A stretch of 25,164 nucleotides of DNA from IMG/VR virus record IMGVR_UViG_3300042395_000142, positions 1 through 25,164 of that record; one strand, given 5' to 3'. Positions 1 through 7,343 of this stretch are shown piece after piece (position 1 is the first letter of the stretch; the number at the start of each line of letters is the position of its first letter). The notes beneath the pieces are model-generated. The model saw nothing but the letters and a program-made list of their open reading frames with translations. It searched no databases and was not told the origin of the DNA. Both the position numbers and the translations under genes were made by a program. The stretch is from a virus.

Positions 1-1074
1 ACTAATCAATTTCTAGCCAATCCACAATGTGTGCAAGAGATTGCCACAGGTGCGGGTAAAACATTGATTACAGCAGCATTAAGTCATAGTTGTGAGGCAT
101 TTGGTAGGACTTTGGTTATTGTCCCAAACAAGTCATTAGTAACACAAACTGAAGAAGATTATAAGAATTTAAACTTAGATGTTGGTGTATATTTTGGAGA
201 CAGAAAAGAATTAGGACGCACACATACTATTGTTACTTGGCAAAGCTTAAACAATATTATTAAAAATACTCAAGATGGTGTTGGTGACATTACGATACAA
301 GAATTTATTGAAGATGTGGTAGCATTGATTATTGATGAATGCCATATGGCTAAAGCAGATGTGCTTAAATCAATGTTAAGTGGGTCTATGTCTAAAATAG
401 CTATACGATGGGGATTAACAGGAACAGTACCAAAAGAAAAGTTTGCGTCAGAGGCATTGTTAACTTGTATTGGACCTGTTATTAATAAGCTAGCTGCAAC
501 TGATTTACAAGATCGTGGGGTATTGGCAAACTGCCATGTGCACGTAGTACAATTACAAGATCATTCACTGTTTAAGAATTATCAAAGTGAATTGAAATAT
601 TTACTAGAACAAGATAATAGGTTGGATGAAATTGCCAATATTATTGACAAAATAAAGGAAAGTGGTAATACTCTTATATTGGTAGATCGTATTACAGCAG
701 GAAAAGAGTTAGTAAAACGTTTACCTAATTCAGTATTTGTCAGTGGTACAACTAGCAATAAAAAACGTAAAGAAGAATATGCAGAGGTTGCGGTGCAAGA
801 TGAGAAAATTATTGTTGCAACCTATGGTGTAGCAGCAGTAGGTATTAACATACCAAGAATTTTTAATTTAGTCTTTATCGAGCCAGGTAAGAGTTTCGTA
901 CGTGTAATACAAAGTATTGGGCGTGGATTGCGCAAAGCTGAAGATAAAGATTTTGTGCAAATATGGGATATTACTTCAAGTTGTAAATTTTCTAAACGTC
1001 ATTTGACACAGCGAAAAGCATTTTACAAAGAAGCGAATTATCCTTTTACAATGGAAAAGTTGAACTATAAATGA
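1..1074 (+). CDS. uvsW: UvsW-like superfamily 2 helicase, 5' end missing
   Basis: The frame is open to the left edge, so the amino end is missing; 357 residues are visible. Helicase motifs appear in order: Walker A ATGAGKT at residues 15-21, DECH (motif II) at about 112-115, GLTGT (motif III) at about 138-142, and QSIGRGLRK (motif VI) at about 304-312. In T4, UvsW is a 3'-5' DNA/RNA helicase that unwinds R-loops and branched recombination intermediates and helps switch replication from origin-dependent to recombination-dependent mode. Motif order, the DECH box and the short C-terminal part after motif VI fit UvsW better than a type I or III restriction subunit. The stop overlaps the next start (ATGA), so the genes are probably translationally coupled. 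Family assignment is from remembered motifs; the missing amino end is an edge effect, not a mutation. Confidence 0.88.
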   Translation, partial: TNQFLANPQCVQEIATGAGKTLITAALSHSCEAFGRTLVIVPNKSLVTQTEEDYKNLNLDVGVYFGDRKELGRTHTIVTWQSLNNIIKNTQDGVGDITIQEFIEDVVALIIDECHMAKADVLKSMLSGSMSKIAIRWGLTGTVPKEKFASEALLTCIGPVINKLAATDLQDRGVLANCHVHVVQLQDHSLFKNYQSELKYLLEQDNRLDEIANIIDKIKESGNTLILVDRITAGKELVKRLPNSVFVSGTTSNKKRKEEYAEVAVQDEKIIVATYGVAAVGINIPRIFNLVFIEPGKSFVRVIQSIGRGLRKAEDKDFVQIWDITSSCKFSKRHLTQRKAFYKEANYPFTMEKLNYK

Positions 1075-1571
1075 ACATACTATTATTGGATGATGTTAAA
1101 TTTAATCTAGAAAATTTACCCGAAGAAATTGATGATCTACGGTTTGCTATACTAGACAATAGCAATCCTACCGCAGTCGATTATTTTTTTATTCCGTTAA
1201 TCTTTTTAGAATCATTCAACAGTCCTGCGCTTGTATTGCGCATTGATGATATAACAATTAAGATGCCCTTAGATTGGCAAATATTGATTGGCGAACCTGA
1301 GTTTGGTGATCTTGAAACTGTACCACTAACAAGCATTAATGATCGTGGATTTAAAGCATTTCAATTTAATCCTATTAGTGGGTTTAGACCAACCTTTCTT
1401 GACATTGAAATTATTGATATATATCATGATGTTACTTGGTTTGCACCAAGGTTAAAGAACGGTCAATTTCTTTGTGTACCAATAGATGATGGGGAAAAAC
1501 CACGTTGTATATACTTTGTTAAAGAAATTAGTCGTAATAGTGAAATTGTAGATTATAAACAGGCATTTTAA
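1071..1571 (+). CDS. Unknown phage protein, 166 aa
   Basis: I do not recognise a characterised family. The product is acidic and rich in hydrophobic and aromatic residues, with no signal peptide or membrane segment. A hydrophobic stretch (FFIPLIFLESF, about residues 39-49) is followed by beta-rich sequence and a region that looks conserved in style (PLTSINDRGF, about 115-124). It may be a small soluble virus-specific domain. The start overlaps the uvsW stop by four bases (ATGA) and the stop abuts the next gene, so it belongs to the uvsW transcription unit and is probably made with recombination and replication proteins. No catalytic signature is visible. Confidence 0.72.
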   Translation: MNILLLDDVKFNLENLPEEIDDLRFAILDNSNPTAVDYFFIPLIFLESFNSPALVLRIDDITIKMPLDWQILIGEPEFGDLETVPLTSINDRGFKAFQFNPISGFRPTFLDIEIIDIYHDVTWFAPRLKNGQFLCVPIDDGEKPRCIYFVKEISRNSEIVDYKQAF

Positions 1572-1822
1572 TGTTTGAACTTCCTAGACATGAATATCAT
1601 AGGATTAAAAAAGACTTTGAGATAGCATGCATAGATGATCCTAACCTCATTTTAGTTTGTAAAACTACAAGAGATTGGTATAAACAAAAAACAGGTAAAA
1701 CAATCGTTACTACTTTTAGGGTGACTCAAGATATGTACTTAGAAACATTTTATTATGTGGTCAGTAACGAGGAAGAAATGACATTACTAACATTATCATT
1801 AGGCTCAAATGAAGGATTCTGA
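1571..1822 (+). CDS. Unknown small protein, 83 aa
   Basis: A short soluble, slightly charged protein with no recognised domain. The ATG shares one base with the previous stop, and an AGG sits about eight bases upstream as a modest ribosome site. The 3' end overlaps the next gene by 14 bases. Its presence between tightly packed genes in the same orientation and frame-coherent overlaps on both sides support it as a real gene. Function unknown; the operon context suggests replication or recombination support. Confidence 0.62.
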   Translation: MFELPRHEYHRIKKDFEIACIDDPNLILVCKTTRDWYKQKTGKTIVTTFRVTQDMYLETFYYVVSNEEEMTLLTLSLGSNEGF

Positions 1823-2384
1823 TTTAAAATTACAAAATGTTGACTTTGATCTATTTGCCGCACTCGACGCATTAGATCGCAAAGACTACGGATATTTTGA
1901 TAGCTTAACTGAGGAACAACAAAAGAAGTTTGTACCCTACATGATGTTGCATTGGGTTAGTTCAATCAAAAAACAGGGTGAGGTTGGTAAGTATTACGTA
2001 CTAGCAACTGAAGAATTTGCCAATAAGCATGTGTTTAATGAGTATGTACAACGTCATCCAAAATTGCAGTGGTTAATGTTATGTATAGTTAGTCCTGATA
2101 TGGGTAAACAATTTCACCAATGGATACCACAATTAAGCAATAAAATTAGTGAATTAAAAACCAATAGTAAATCAAAAGATTTTTCGGATTATTTGAGTAA
2201 AATATATAATACTGCAGATACTGTGTCTATTCGTGAGTTAAGTACACAATTATCTACTGAGCAAAATAAGAAGTATCGATTAGCACAATTATTTCCATCA
2301 ATGAAATTAATTGATATTGAAATTTTATCTAAACATGTTACTGATGAGGAATTAGCAGAGTATGAGCAACAGTGTGGCAAATAA
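1809..2384 (+). CDS. Possible gp62-like clamp-loader small subunit, divergent
   Basis: A 191-residue soluble protein that appears mainly helical. Residues 14-55 contain DLFAALDALDRKDY and then KKFVPYMMLHWVSS; later there is HPKLQWLMLC and HQWI. This order (DLF, a charged stretch, F/Y-VP, LQ, then a tryptophan-isoleucine near the middle) resembles the small phage clamp-loader subunit family (T4 gp62), whose members help the ATPase subunit gp44 open the sliding clamp. The C-terminal VTDEELAEY pattern also recalls the helical end of that family. This is a weak, memory-based match and the protein is longer than the short marine-phage versions, so 'conserved unknown' is the fallback. It overlaps the genes on both sides, in a replication-flavoured chain. 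Confidence 0.45.
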   Translation: MKDSDLKLQNVDFDLFAALDALDRKDYGYFDSLTEEQQKKFVPYMMLHWVSSIKKQGEVGKYYVLATEEFANKHVFNEYVQRHPKLQWLMLCIVSPDMGKQFHQWIPQLSNKISELKTNSKSKDFSDYLSKIYNTADTVSIRELSTQLSTEQNKKYRLAQLFPSMKLIDIEILSKHVTDEELAEYEQQCGK

Positions 2385-3051
2385 TACATGTGAATTTTGT
2401 AATAAAGTTTTTGTCAGAGAAAAATTATTCATTAAGCATCTTTGTGAACCAAAACGTAGGTGGTTAGAACGTGACATGCAAGTAAATCGTTATGCGCATG
2501 GTGCGTGGAAATTTTATTTCACCAAACATCACCCATCAACTAAAAAGACAGATTATATTGATTTTACACGTAGCCCATACTATATGGCATTCATGCAGTT
2601 TGCTACCTACTGTTTAAACACTAACGTCATTAACATTCATTACTTTATTGATTATCTCATTTCACATAAAGTGCCAATTAATTTATGGTGTAGTGATAAG
2701 GAATATTCTAAGTTTTTAATCGATTATTTAAAAACCGAAGATGTTGATGATGCCACAAATCGTAGTTTGGGCACATTAGAAGAAATGTGTCGTGATGAAA
2801 ATATACAAATTAAAGACGCATTTAAGTTTTTAAATGAAAATCGTCTATGTCAAAAAATATATCAAGGTATGATCAGTCCATGGGTATTGTATAATTCTGA
2901 TACTGCCATTGATTTTTTGTCACGGTTAAATGATGATCAAGTTAAGATTATCTACGATTATATTAACCCTGATATATGGAAAATAAAAGTATATCGTGAA
3001 AAAGCCACTAATAATAAAATTAAAAGCACATTAGTACAGCACCAATTATGA
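2362..3051 (+). CDS. Unknown protein with N-terminal C2HC zinc finger, 229 aa
   Basis: The amino end carries C10-x2-C13-x12-H26-x-C28, a compact C2HC zinc-knuckle-like motif, followed by a basic patch (PKRRW). The remaining 200 residues are aromatic-rich and probably helical, with no known domain; two striking segments are SPYYMAFMQFATYC (about residues 71-84) and ISPWVLYN (about 171-178). The motif suggests nucleic-acid or protein binding. The ATG overlaps the upstream gene by 23 bases, with a GAGGA about 11 bases before it; the stop overlaps the next start (ATGA). Placement between a possible clamp-loader subunit and a polymerase-like protein suggests a DNA-transaction role, but that is inference. 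Confidence 0.7.
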   Translation: MSNSVANNTCEFCNKVFVREKLFIKHLCEPKRRWLERDMQVNRYAHGAWKFYFTKHHPSTKKTDYIDFTRSPYYMAFMQFATYCLNTNVINIHYFIDYLISHKVPINLWCSDKEYSKFLIDYLKTEDVDDATNRSLGTLEEMCRDENIQIKDAFKFLNENRLCQKIYQGMISPWVLYNSDTAIDFLSRLNDDQVKIIYDYINPDIWKIKVYREKATNNKIKSTLVQHQL

Positions 3052-3671
3052 AATTCAAAAGTGATATTGATATAGATTTTGCAAATCGTGATGATATATT
3101 GCAACATATTAGACACGTTTCTGCACACCTTAAATCAAACAATAAACTACGTAAGCATCCTACAGGCGTATACGTAACCGAGATACCTTATGATCCTATT
3201 AATGATTGGAGCGCACTAAATTATCATGAAGCAGAAAATCGTGGTTATGTTAAACTAGATTTTTTAAATGTATGGATTTACAAATATGTACGTGATGAAG
3301 AACATTTAACTGAATTAATGCGTGATCCACAATGGAGTAGATTAAAGGAAAAAGAATTCTTCCAAAAACTAATTCATATTGGGGATCATTATGACAGTAT
3401 GCTTAAAATGCCACAAGAGATTGATTCAATCCCTAGAATGGCAATGTTTTTATCGGTGATACGGCCTGGGAAGCGGCATTTGATTGGTAAATCATGGGCA
3501 GATGTTGCGCTAACTGTATGGGACCAAGGTAATGACGGATATTCATTTAAGAAATCCCATAGTATTGCATATGCACATTTAGTTATAGTGCATATGAATT
3601 TGCTTGATGAGTTGGGATTACATGCGCTTGACGAGAGTGATACTTCGTCGCTTGATGCGTCTTTTGGTTAA
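3048..3671 (+). CDS. Miniature C-family (DnaE/PolC-like) polymerase-related protein
   Basis: 207 residues. The sequence repeats, in order, the landmarks of the bacterial DNA polymerase III alpha polymerase domain: SDIDIDFANR (5-14) like the DnaE PDxDxDF box with its two catalytic aspartates; KHPTGVYV (36-43) like the DnaE rHaaGvvi segment; GYVKLDFLN (66-74) like the KFDFLGL box carrying the third catalytic aspartate; VIRPGKRH (137-144) like LyRPG; and GYSFKKSHSIAYA (164-176) like GYGFNKSHSAAYA. All three aspartates (D6, D8, D71) appear kept, while the thumb and most of the fingers are too short or absent, because the DnaE polymerase region spans several hundred residues. It may be a stripped polymerase, a nucleotide- or DNA-binding relic, or a regulator. 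ATGA overlap links it to the zinc-finger gene. The last 17 codons overlap a convergent gene. Confidence 0.62.
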   Translation: MKFKSDIDIDFANRDDILQHIRHVSAHLKSNNKLRKHPTGVYVTEIPYDPINDWSALNYHEAENRGYVKLDFLNVWIYKYVRDEEHLTELMRDPQWSRLKEKEFFQKLIHIGDHYDSMLKMPQEIDSIPRMAMFLSVIRPGKRHLIGKSWADVALTVWDQGNDGYSFKKSHSIAYAHLVIVHMNLLDELGLHALDESDTSSLDASFG

Positions 3672-3992
3672 TTCACTTATACTAGTGGCAGGACCATGTA
3701 TTATTGTTAATGATTTATTATTAAAGGTTTTAAGATAGGGTTTAAATGGCGACCATTCATCTTTAAGAAATATGTTAATGGGTATAAGTCGATTACTTTC
3801 CCACCACCATACATCACCAAGTTCTAAAAATAATTTTTTTAGTTCTTGTTCTATGATTGCTCCGTAATCATAAAAAGTAGTTACATCATCGTCACGATTT
3901 TGTATGACACCAATGTATTCTTGTCCTGCATATGCGCAAACAGTTATGAATGGATGGTTTGCACTCAATTTTTTTAAGAAATCTGATGACAT
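3618..3992 (-). CDS. Unknown minus-strand protein, 124 aa
   Basis: The frame reads as a genuine protein, not an antisense shadow: it covers about 320 bases where no plus-strand gene exists, begins with ATG, and has normal composition. Notable segments are a tryptophan-rich GDVWWWESNR (about residues 58-67), the following PINIFLKDEW, and a basic C-terminus rich in Arg and Lys. The start of the chain (CAYAGQEYIGVIQN) looks like a small beta-barrel, but no family is recognised. It is divergent from the structural gene at 4019 and convergent with the polymerase-like gene, whose 3' end it overlaps by 54 bases. An exact TATAAATA late element on the minus strand (4050-4043) lies about 50 bases upstream, so late expression is likely. 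Confidence 0.7.
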   Translation of the reverse strand: MSSDFLKKLSANHPFITVCAYAGQEYIGVIQNRDDDVTTFYDYGAIIEQELKKLFLELGDVWWWESNRLIPINIFLKDEWSPFKPYLKTFNNKSLTIIHGPATSISELTKRRIKRRSITLVKRM

Positions 3993-3997
3993 AAATA
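3990..3997 (+). promoter_or_regulatory. Late promoter element CATAAATA
   Basis: Matches the T4 late consensus TATAAATA at seven of eight positions. It ends 21 bases before the GTG at 4019, with the AAAGGA ribosome site between. It overlaps the start codon of the minus-strand gene (3990-3992). Confidence 0.55.
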
Positions 3998-4000
3998 TAC

Positions 4001-4016
4001 TATAAAGGAACCTTTA
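4001..4016. promoter_or_regulatory. Palindrome carrying ribosome sites on both strands
   Basis: The bases TAAAGG at 4003-4008 and CCTTTA at 4011-4016 are inverted repeats around AA. The left arm supplies AAAGGA nine bases before the GTG at 4019; read from the other strand the right arm gives AAAGG, but 18 bases from the minus-strand ATG, which is too far to be sure. Confidence 0.4.
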
Positions 4017-4018
4017 AC

Positions 4019-4900
4019 GTGGCTGCATATCAAACGCAAATGTATTTATATAATCAAAGACAATATGTAGTTTTATTAAGTTCTGCAGGATCTATTGCAA
4101 CAAGGAGATATAGTACAGTGTATGCTAAACAACTAATGTTAAATCGTGGTGTTGATAATGTGCTTGAATTTGCATTTATTAATCAAGACCAAAAACCAAT
4201 CAATTTGGCAGGAAAGTATTTGTATTTTCGTGTTCTAAACAATAATGGCACTGAGCTATTATTAACCAAACAATTAACTCCTAACTTGCCCGTTACAGGT
4301 ATTTTTAATTTAGAATTATCAATATCTGAAGTAAATCAAGTACCCCCACAATATTGCTACTATACGATTGAATTAACCAATACACCGTGGGTTAATACGG
4401 ATACCGCAGGATCTGCAGTATTTACTAATGCAAGTGGTATTGCACGTGGAGATTTGGTTATTACTGATAGCATATTCCCCGCTGTTCTTCCATCATTAGA
4501 TGTAACTATTCCTACCCATCCTAGACCAACACAGGGTAATGCAATGCAAGGTGGCAATAGTACACAGCCACAACCAAAGACTTATTATAGTAGTGAAATA
4601 AAGAATGAAGATGCGCAAATGCTTACCCTTCAATATCGCATTGAAGAATTTTGTGGTAACATTACTATAGAAGGTAGCAATATTGCAGACTTTTCACGTG
4701 CTTATAGTATTGGTAACACTGTTGTTTATGGCAATGCCAATGCCTTACCTTATCCTACAGGCGTAACTCAAACAGTTGGCGAGACTATCACAGGATATCA
4801 TCCATATGTTAGACTAGCGATTCAAAATTACGGTAGTGGACCACCTGAAACAAATCAGCAGTACTTAAAAGGTGATGTTGTTAAAATTCTTGCTAGATAA
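4019..4900 (+). CDS. Putative virion structural protein, 293 aa
   Basis: The start is GTG, chosen because an AAAGGA ribosome site lies nine bases upstream and no ATG fits better. The amino third (KQLMLNRGVDNVLEFAFINQDQ region, residues about 39-60) resembles beta-sandwich domains of phage tail or baseplate accessory proteins, in which the chain is written in terms of 'disturbances' over a linear fit of Ig-like strands. A proline/glutamine/asparagine-rich linker (about residues 163-190) separates it from a second beta-rich domain starting near YYSSEIKN. No membrane segment. A CATAAATA late-promoter element lies just upstream and the gene stands between convergent and early blocks, so late expression as a virion component is likely. 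The exact position in the particle is unknown. Confidence 0.6.
   Translation: MAAYQTQMYLYNQRQYVVLLSSAGSIATRRYSTVYAKQLMLNRGVDNVLEFAFINQDQKPINLAGKYLYFRVLNNNGTELLLTKQLTPNLPVTGIFNLELSISEVNQVPPQYCYYTIELTNTPWVNTDTAGSAVFTNASGIARGDLVITDSIFPAVLPSLDVTIPTHPRPTQGNAMQGGNSTQPQPKTYYSSEIKNEDAQMLTLQYRIEEFCGNITIEGSNIADFSRAYSIGNTVVYGNANALPYPTGVTQTVGETITGYHPYVRLAIQNYGSGPPETNQQYLKGDVVKILAR
4043..4050 (-). promoter_or_regulatory. Late promoter element TATAAATA, minus strand
   Basis: Exact T4 late consensus read leftward. It would start a transcript near 4037, about 45 bases ahead of the minus-strand ATG at 3992. It lies inside the first codons of the divergent structural gene. Confidence 0.5.
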
Positions 4901-4910
4901 TCCTAAGTAG

Positions 4911-4939
4911 TTGAATACGTAAGTGTTTTGTGTCATAAT
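4911..4939 (+). promoter_or_regulatory. Sigma70-like promoter before primase
   Basis: TTGAAT (4911-4916), 17-base spacer, CATAAT (4934-4939). The predicted transcript start (about 4946) falls at the primase ATG (4948), so the message would have essentially no leader. Confidence 0.6.
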
Positions 4940-4947
4940 TGTGGCGC

Positions 4948-5928
4948 ATGAATACGATCATTAATCAGACCTTACAATTTTGGTCACAACGTAAGACCAA
5001 GCGTACATCAGGTGGATGGGTATCTGCCAATGCGGTATGCTGTCATCATCGTGGTCATCGACCTGATACAAGGATGCGTGGAGGTTTAATTCATACTGAA
5101 GAAAAGTTAACCTATTCATGCTTTAATTGTAATTTCAAATGTGGCTATGCAGCAGGTAAATTATTTTCCTCGCATTTTAAATTATTCTTATCATGGATTG
5201 GCATGGGCGATGATGAGATACAGCATCTTGCCATAGAAGCGATGAAATTGCGTGATACAACGCAACTTATTCAAAAACGTGAAATACGTGAGATTGTATT
5301 TAAAGATATACCTTTACCCAAAGATGCTATTCCTATAGATCCAACGATAGGTACACATCAACCATATGTAGATTTTTTGAACAACCGTGGGTTTACACCA
5401 CAAGACTATGATTTTTATATTACCCCACATGCAGAAGGTAGGGATCGTGATAGAGTAATTATACCGTATTATCTTAATAATAGAATGGTGGGGTATACTA
5501 GTAGATATTACGATAATCGTAAACCTAAGTATATTTCTGAGCAGCAATCAGGATATGTGTTTAATATGGACGCACAACATCCAACGTGGCAAGTATGTAT
5601 TCTAGTAGAAGGGCAATTTGACGCTTTAGCTATTGGTGGATGTGCTATAATGTCCAATCAAGTATCCGAAAAACAATCATGGTTACTTGCAAAGTTGGAA
5701 CGAAGAATAATTTTTGTGCCTGATCGAGATGAAGCAGGTATGAGTGGTATTGATTCAGCATTAAAACTTGGTTATTCAGTTAGTATTCCTCCTTATTGGG
5801 ATAAGACTGTTAAAGATGTAAATGATGCTGTTATTAAATATGGTCGTTTTCCAACATTATTAAGTATTATTCAACATGCAACAACAAGTGCCGCAAAGAT
5901 AAAAATTTATAAAGATAAAATACTATAA
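4948..5928 (+). CDS. 61: DNA primase, gp61-like
   Basis: 326 residues from the ATG at 4948; an upstream in-frame TTG is less likely because it would overlap the -10 box. The amino end has a zinc-binding region with CCHH (31-34) and CFNC (58-61), as in bacterial-type primases. The TOPRIM catalytic core follows: ILVEGQFDA with Glu221, and VPDRDEAG with Asp259 and Asp261, which bind metal for RNA primer synthesis. T4 gp61 works with the gp41 helicase to prime lagging-strand synthesis, and the helicase gene starts one base into this stop, matching that partnership. A sigma70-like promoter ends only eight bases before the ATG and there is no ribosome site, so the message may be leaderless. Confidence 0.92.
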   Translation: MNTIINQTLQFWSQRKTKRTSGGWVSANAVCCHHRGHRPDTRMRGGLIHTEEKLTYSCFNCNFKCGYAAGKLFSSHFKLFLSWIGMGDDEIQHLAIEAMKLRDTTQLIQKREIREIVFKDIPLPKDAIPIDPTIGTHQPYVDFLNNRGFTPQDYDFYITPHAEGRDRDRVIIPYYLNNRMVGYTSRYYDNRKPKYISEQQSGYVFNMDAQHPTWQVCILVEGQFDALAIGGCAIMSNQVSEKQSWLLAKLERRIIFVPDRDEAGMSGIDSALKLGYSVSIPPYWDKTVKDVNDAVIKYGRFPTLLSIIQHATTSAAKIKIYKDKIL

Positions 5929-7313
5929 TGGAATATACAACAGACGTACAGAAATTCTTCCTATCAATGATGATCACTGAGCCTAACTTATTTGTTCGTG
6001 TTCAGAATATATTGAATCCTGAAAACTTTGACCGTAAATTAAAAGACACGGTAAAGTTTATGATTGATTTTTCAAATAAGTATCATGTCATACCTGATGT
6101 AGAAAAGATTAAATTAACAACGTCCGTTGAGTTAACACGTATTGCAGACTTGCGTGAACAAGATACAGAATGGTTTTTTGATGAGTTTGAAAAGTTCACA
6201 CGTAAACAAGAACTAGAACGTGCTATTTTAAAGAGCGCAGAGTTACTTGAAAAGGGTAACTATGATCCTGTTGAGAAAATTATTAAAGATGCAGTACAGA
6301 TTAGTTTAACTAAAGACTTAGGTACAGATTATTTTGATGACCCAAAAGGACGTTTATTAGCGATTAAACAAAACAATGGACAGATGAGTACGGGATGGCC
6401 TGTGCTTGATAATAAGCTATATGGTGGGTTTAATCGTGGTGAATTACAGTTATTTTTGGGTGGAAGTGGTTCAGGTAAATCATTATTCATGCAAAATTTA
6501 GCAGTTAATTGGGTACGTGAAGGTTTAAATGGTGTATATATAACCTTAGAACTTAGTGAAAACCTATGTTCATGGCGTATAGATAGTATGATGACTGACA
6601 TTGCTACCAAGGAAATATTTAAAAATATTGACGATGTAGAGTTAAAGATTAAGATGGCACAGAAAAAGTCAGGTCGCTTGTTTGTCAAATACTTACCTGC
6701 ACAAAGTAATATTAATGATATTAGATCATATTGTAGAGAGTTACAGGTACAAACTGAAAAGAAACTAGACTTTATGTGTATTGATTATATGGATTTATTA
6801 ATGCCTGTATCTGTTAAAATCAGTGCAAGTGATTTGTTTACAAAGGATAAATTTGTATCTGAAGAATTGCGTAATTTTGCTAAAGAATTAAATGTATTAT
6901 TTGTAACAGCTAGTCAATTAAACCGTAGTGCTGTTGAAGAAGTTGAGTTTGATCATAGTCATATCAGTGGTGGTATTAGTAAAATTAACACTGCTGACAA
7001 TGTTTTTGGTATTTTTACTAGTAGAAACATGCGTGAGCGTGGTCAATATCAAGTACAATTAATGAAAACACGTAGTAGTAGTGGGGTTGGACAAAAAGTG
7101 AACCTAAGATTTAATGTTGATACGTTGAGAATTTATGATGATGAATCAGACAATGATGTTCAACAAACTACAACATCCAATATTTTAGATCAAATTAAGG
7201 TAGGTAGTAACGTTATTGAGAGCAAAGTTGAAGAATCTGTAAAAGTACCTACGGCAAGTATGAGTACCAATCTAAAGGCTAAGCTAGCGCAAATAAAGGG
7301 TATTTCTTCATGA
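5928..7313 (+). CDS. 41: Replicative DNA helicase, gp41/DnaB family
   Basis: 461 residues, close to T4 gp41 (475). The amino domain (about 1-130) is helical, as in DnaB N-domains that bind primase. The RecA-like domain carries Walker A GGSGSGKS (178-185), the catalytic glutamate in TLE (206-208), Walker B with MCIDYMD (283-289), and a downstream TASQLNR (327-333), typical of DnaB-type H3. It would form the hexameric 5'-3' helicase of the fork. A low-complexity Val/Lys/Ser-rich tail follows the core (about residue 405 on). The start shares one base with the primase stop (taATG), so coupling is expected. No ribosome site precedes the ATG. Confidence 0.94.
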   Translation: MEYTTDVQKFFLSMMITEPNLFVRVQNILNPENFDRKLKDTVKFMIDFSNKYHVIPDVEKIKLTTSVELTRIADLREQDTEWFFDEFEKFTRKQELERAILKSAELLEKGNYDPVEKIIKDAVQISLTKDLGTDYFDDPKGRLLAIKQNNGQMSTGWPVLDNKLYGGFNRGELQLFLGGSGSGKSLFMQNLAVNWVREGLNGVYITLELSENLCSWRIDSMMTDIATKEIFKNIDDVELKIKMAQKKSGRLFVKYLPAQSNINDIRSYCRELQVQTEKKLDFMCIDYMDLLMPVSVKISASDLFTKDKFVSEELRNFAKELNVLFVTASQLNRSAVEEVEFDHSHISGGISKINTADNVFGIFTSRNMRERGQYQVQLMKTRSSSGVGQKVNLRFNVDTLRIYDDESDNDVQQTTTSNILDQIKVGSNVIESKVEESVKVPTASMSTNLKAKLAQIKGISS

Positions 7314-7328
7314 TACTGTAATATTTTA

Positions 7329-7336
7329 GATAAATA
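7329..7336 (+). promoter_or_regulatory. Late promoter element GATAAATA
   Basis: Followed by CTAC, close to the extended T4 late form TATAAATACTATT. It lies seven bases before the ATG at 7344, so transcription would start at or next to the start codon. Confidence 0.55.
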
Positions 7337-7343
7337 CTACATC

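Noticed and set aside
1063-1073. TATAAATG near the end of uvsW as a late promoter
   Set aside because: It is coding sequence that spells the end of uvsW and the next start codon; the last base differs from the consensus.
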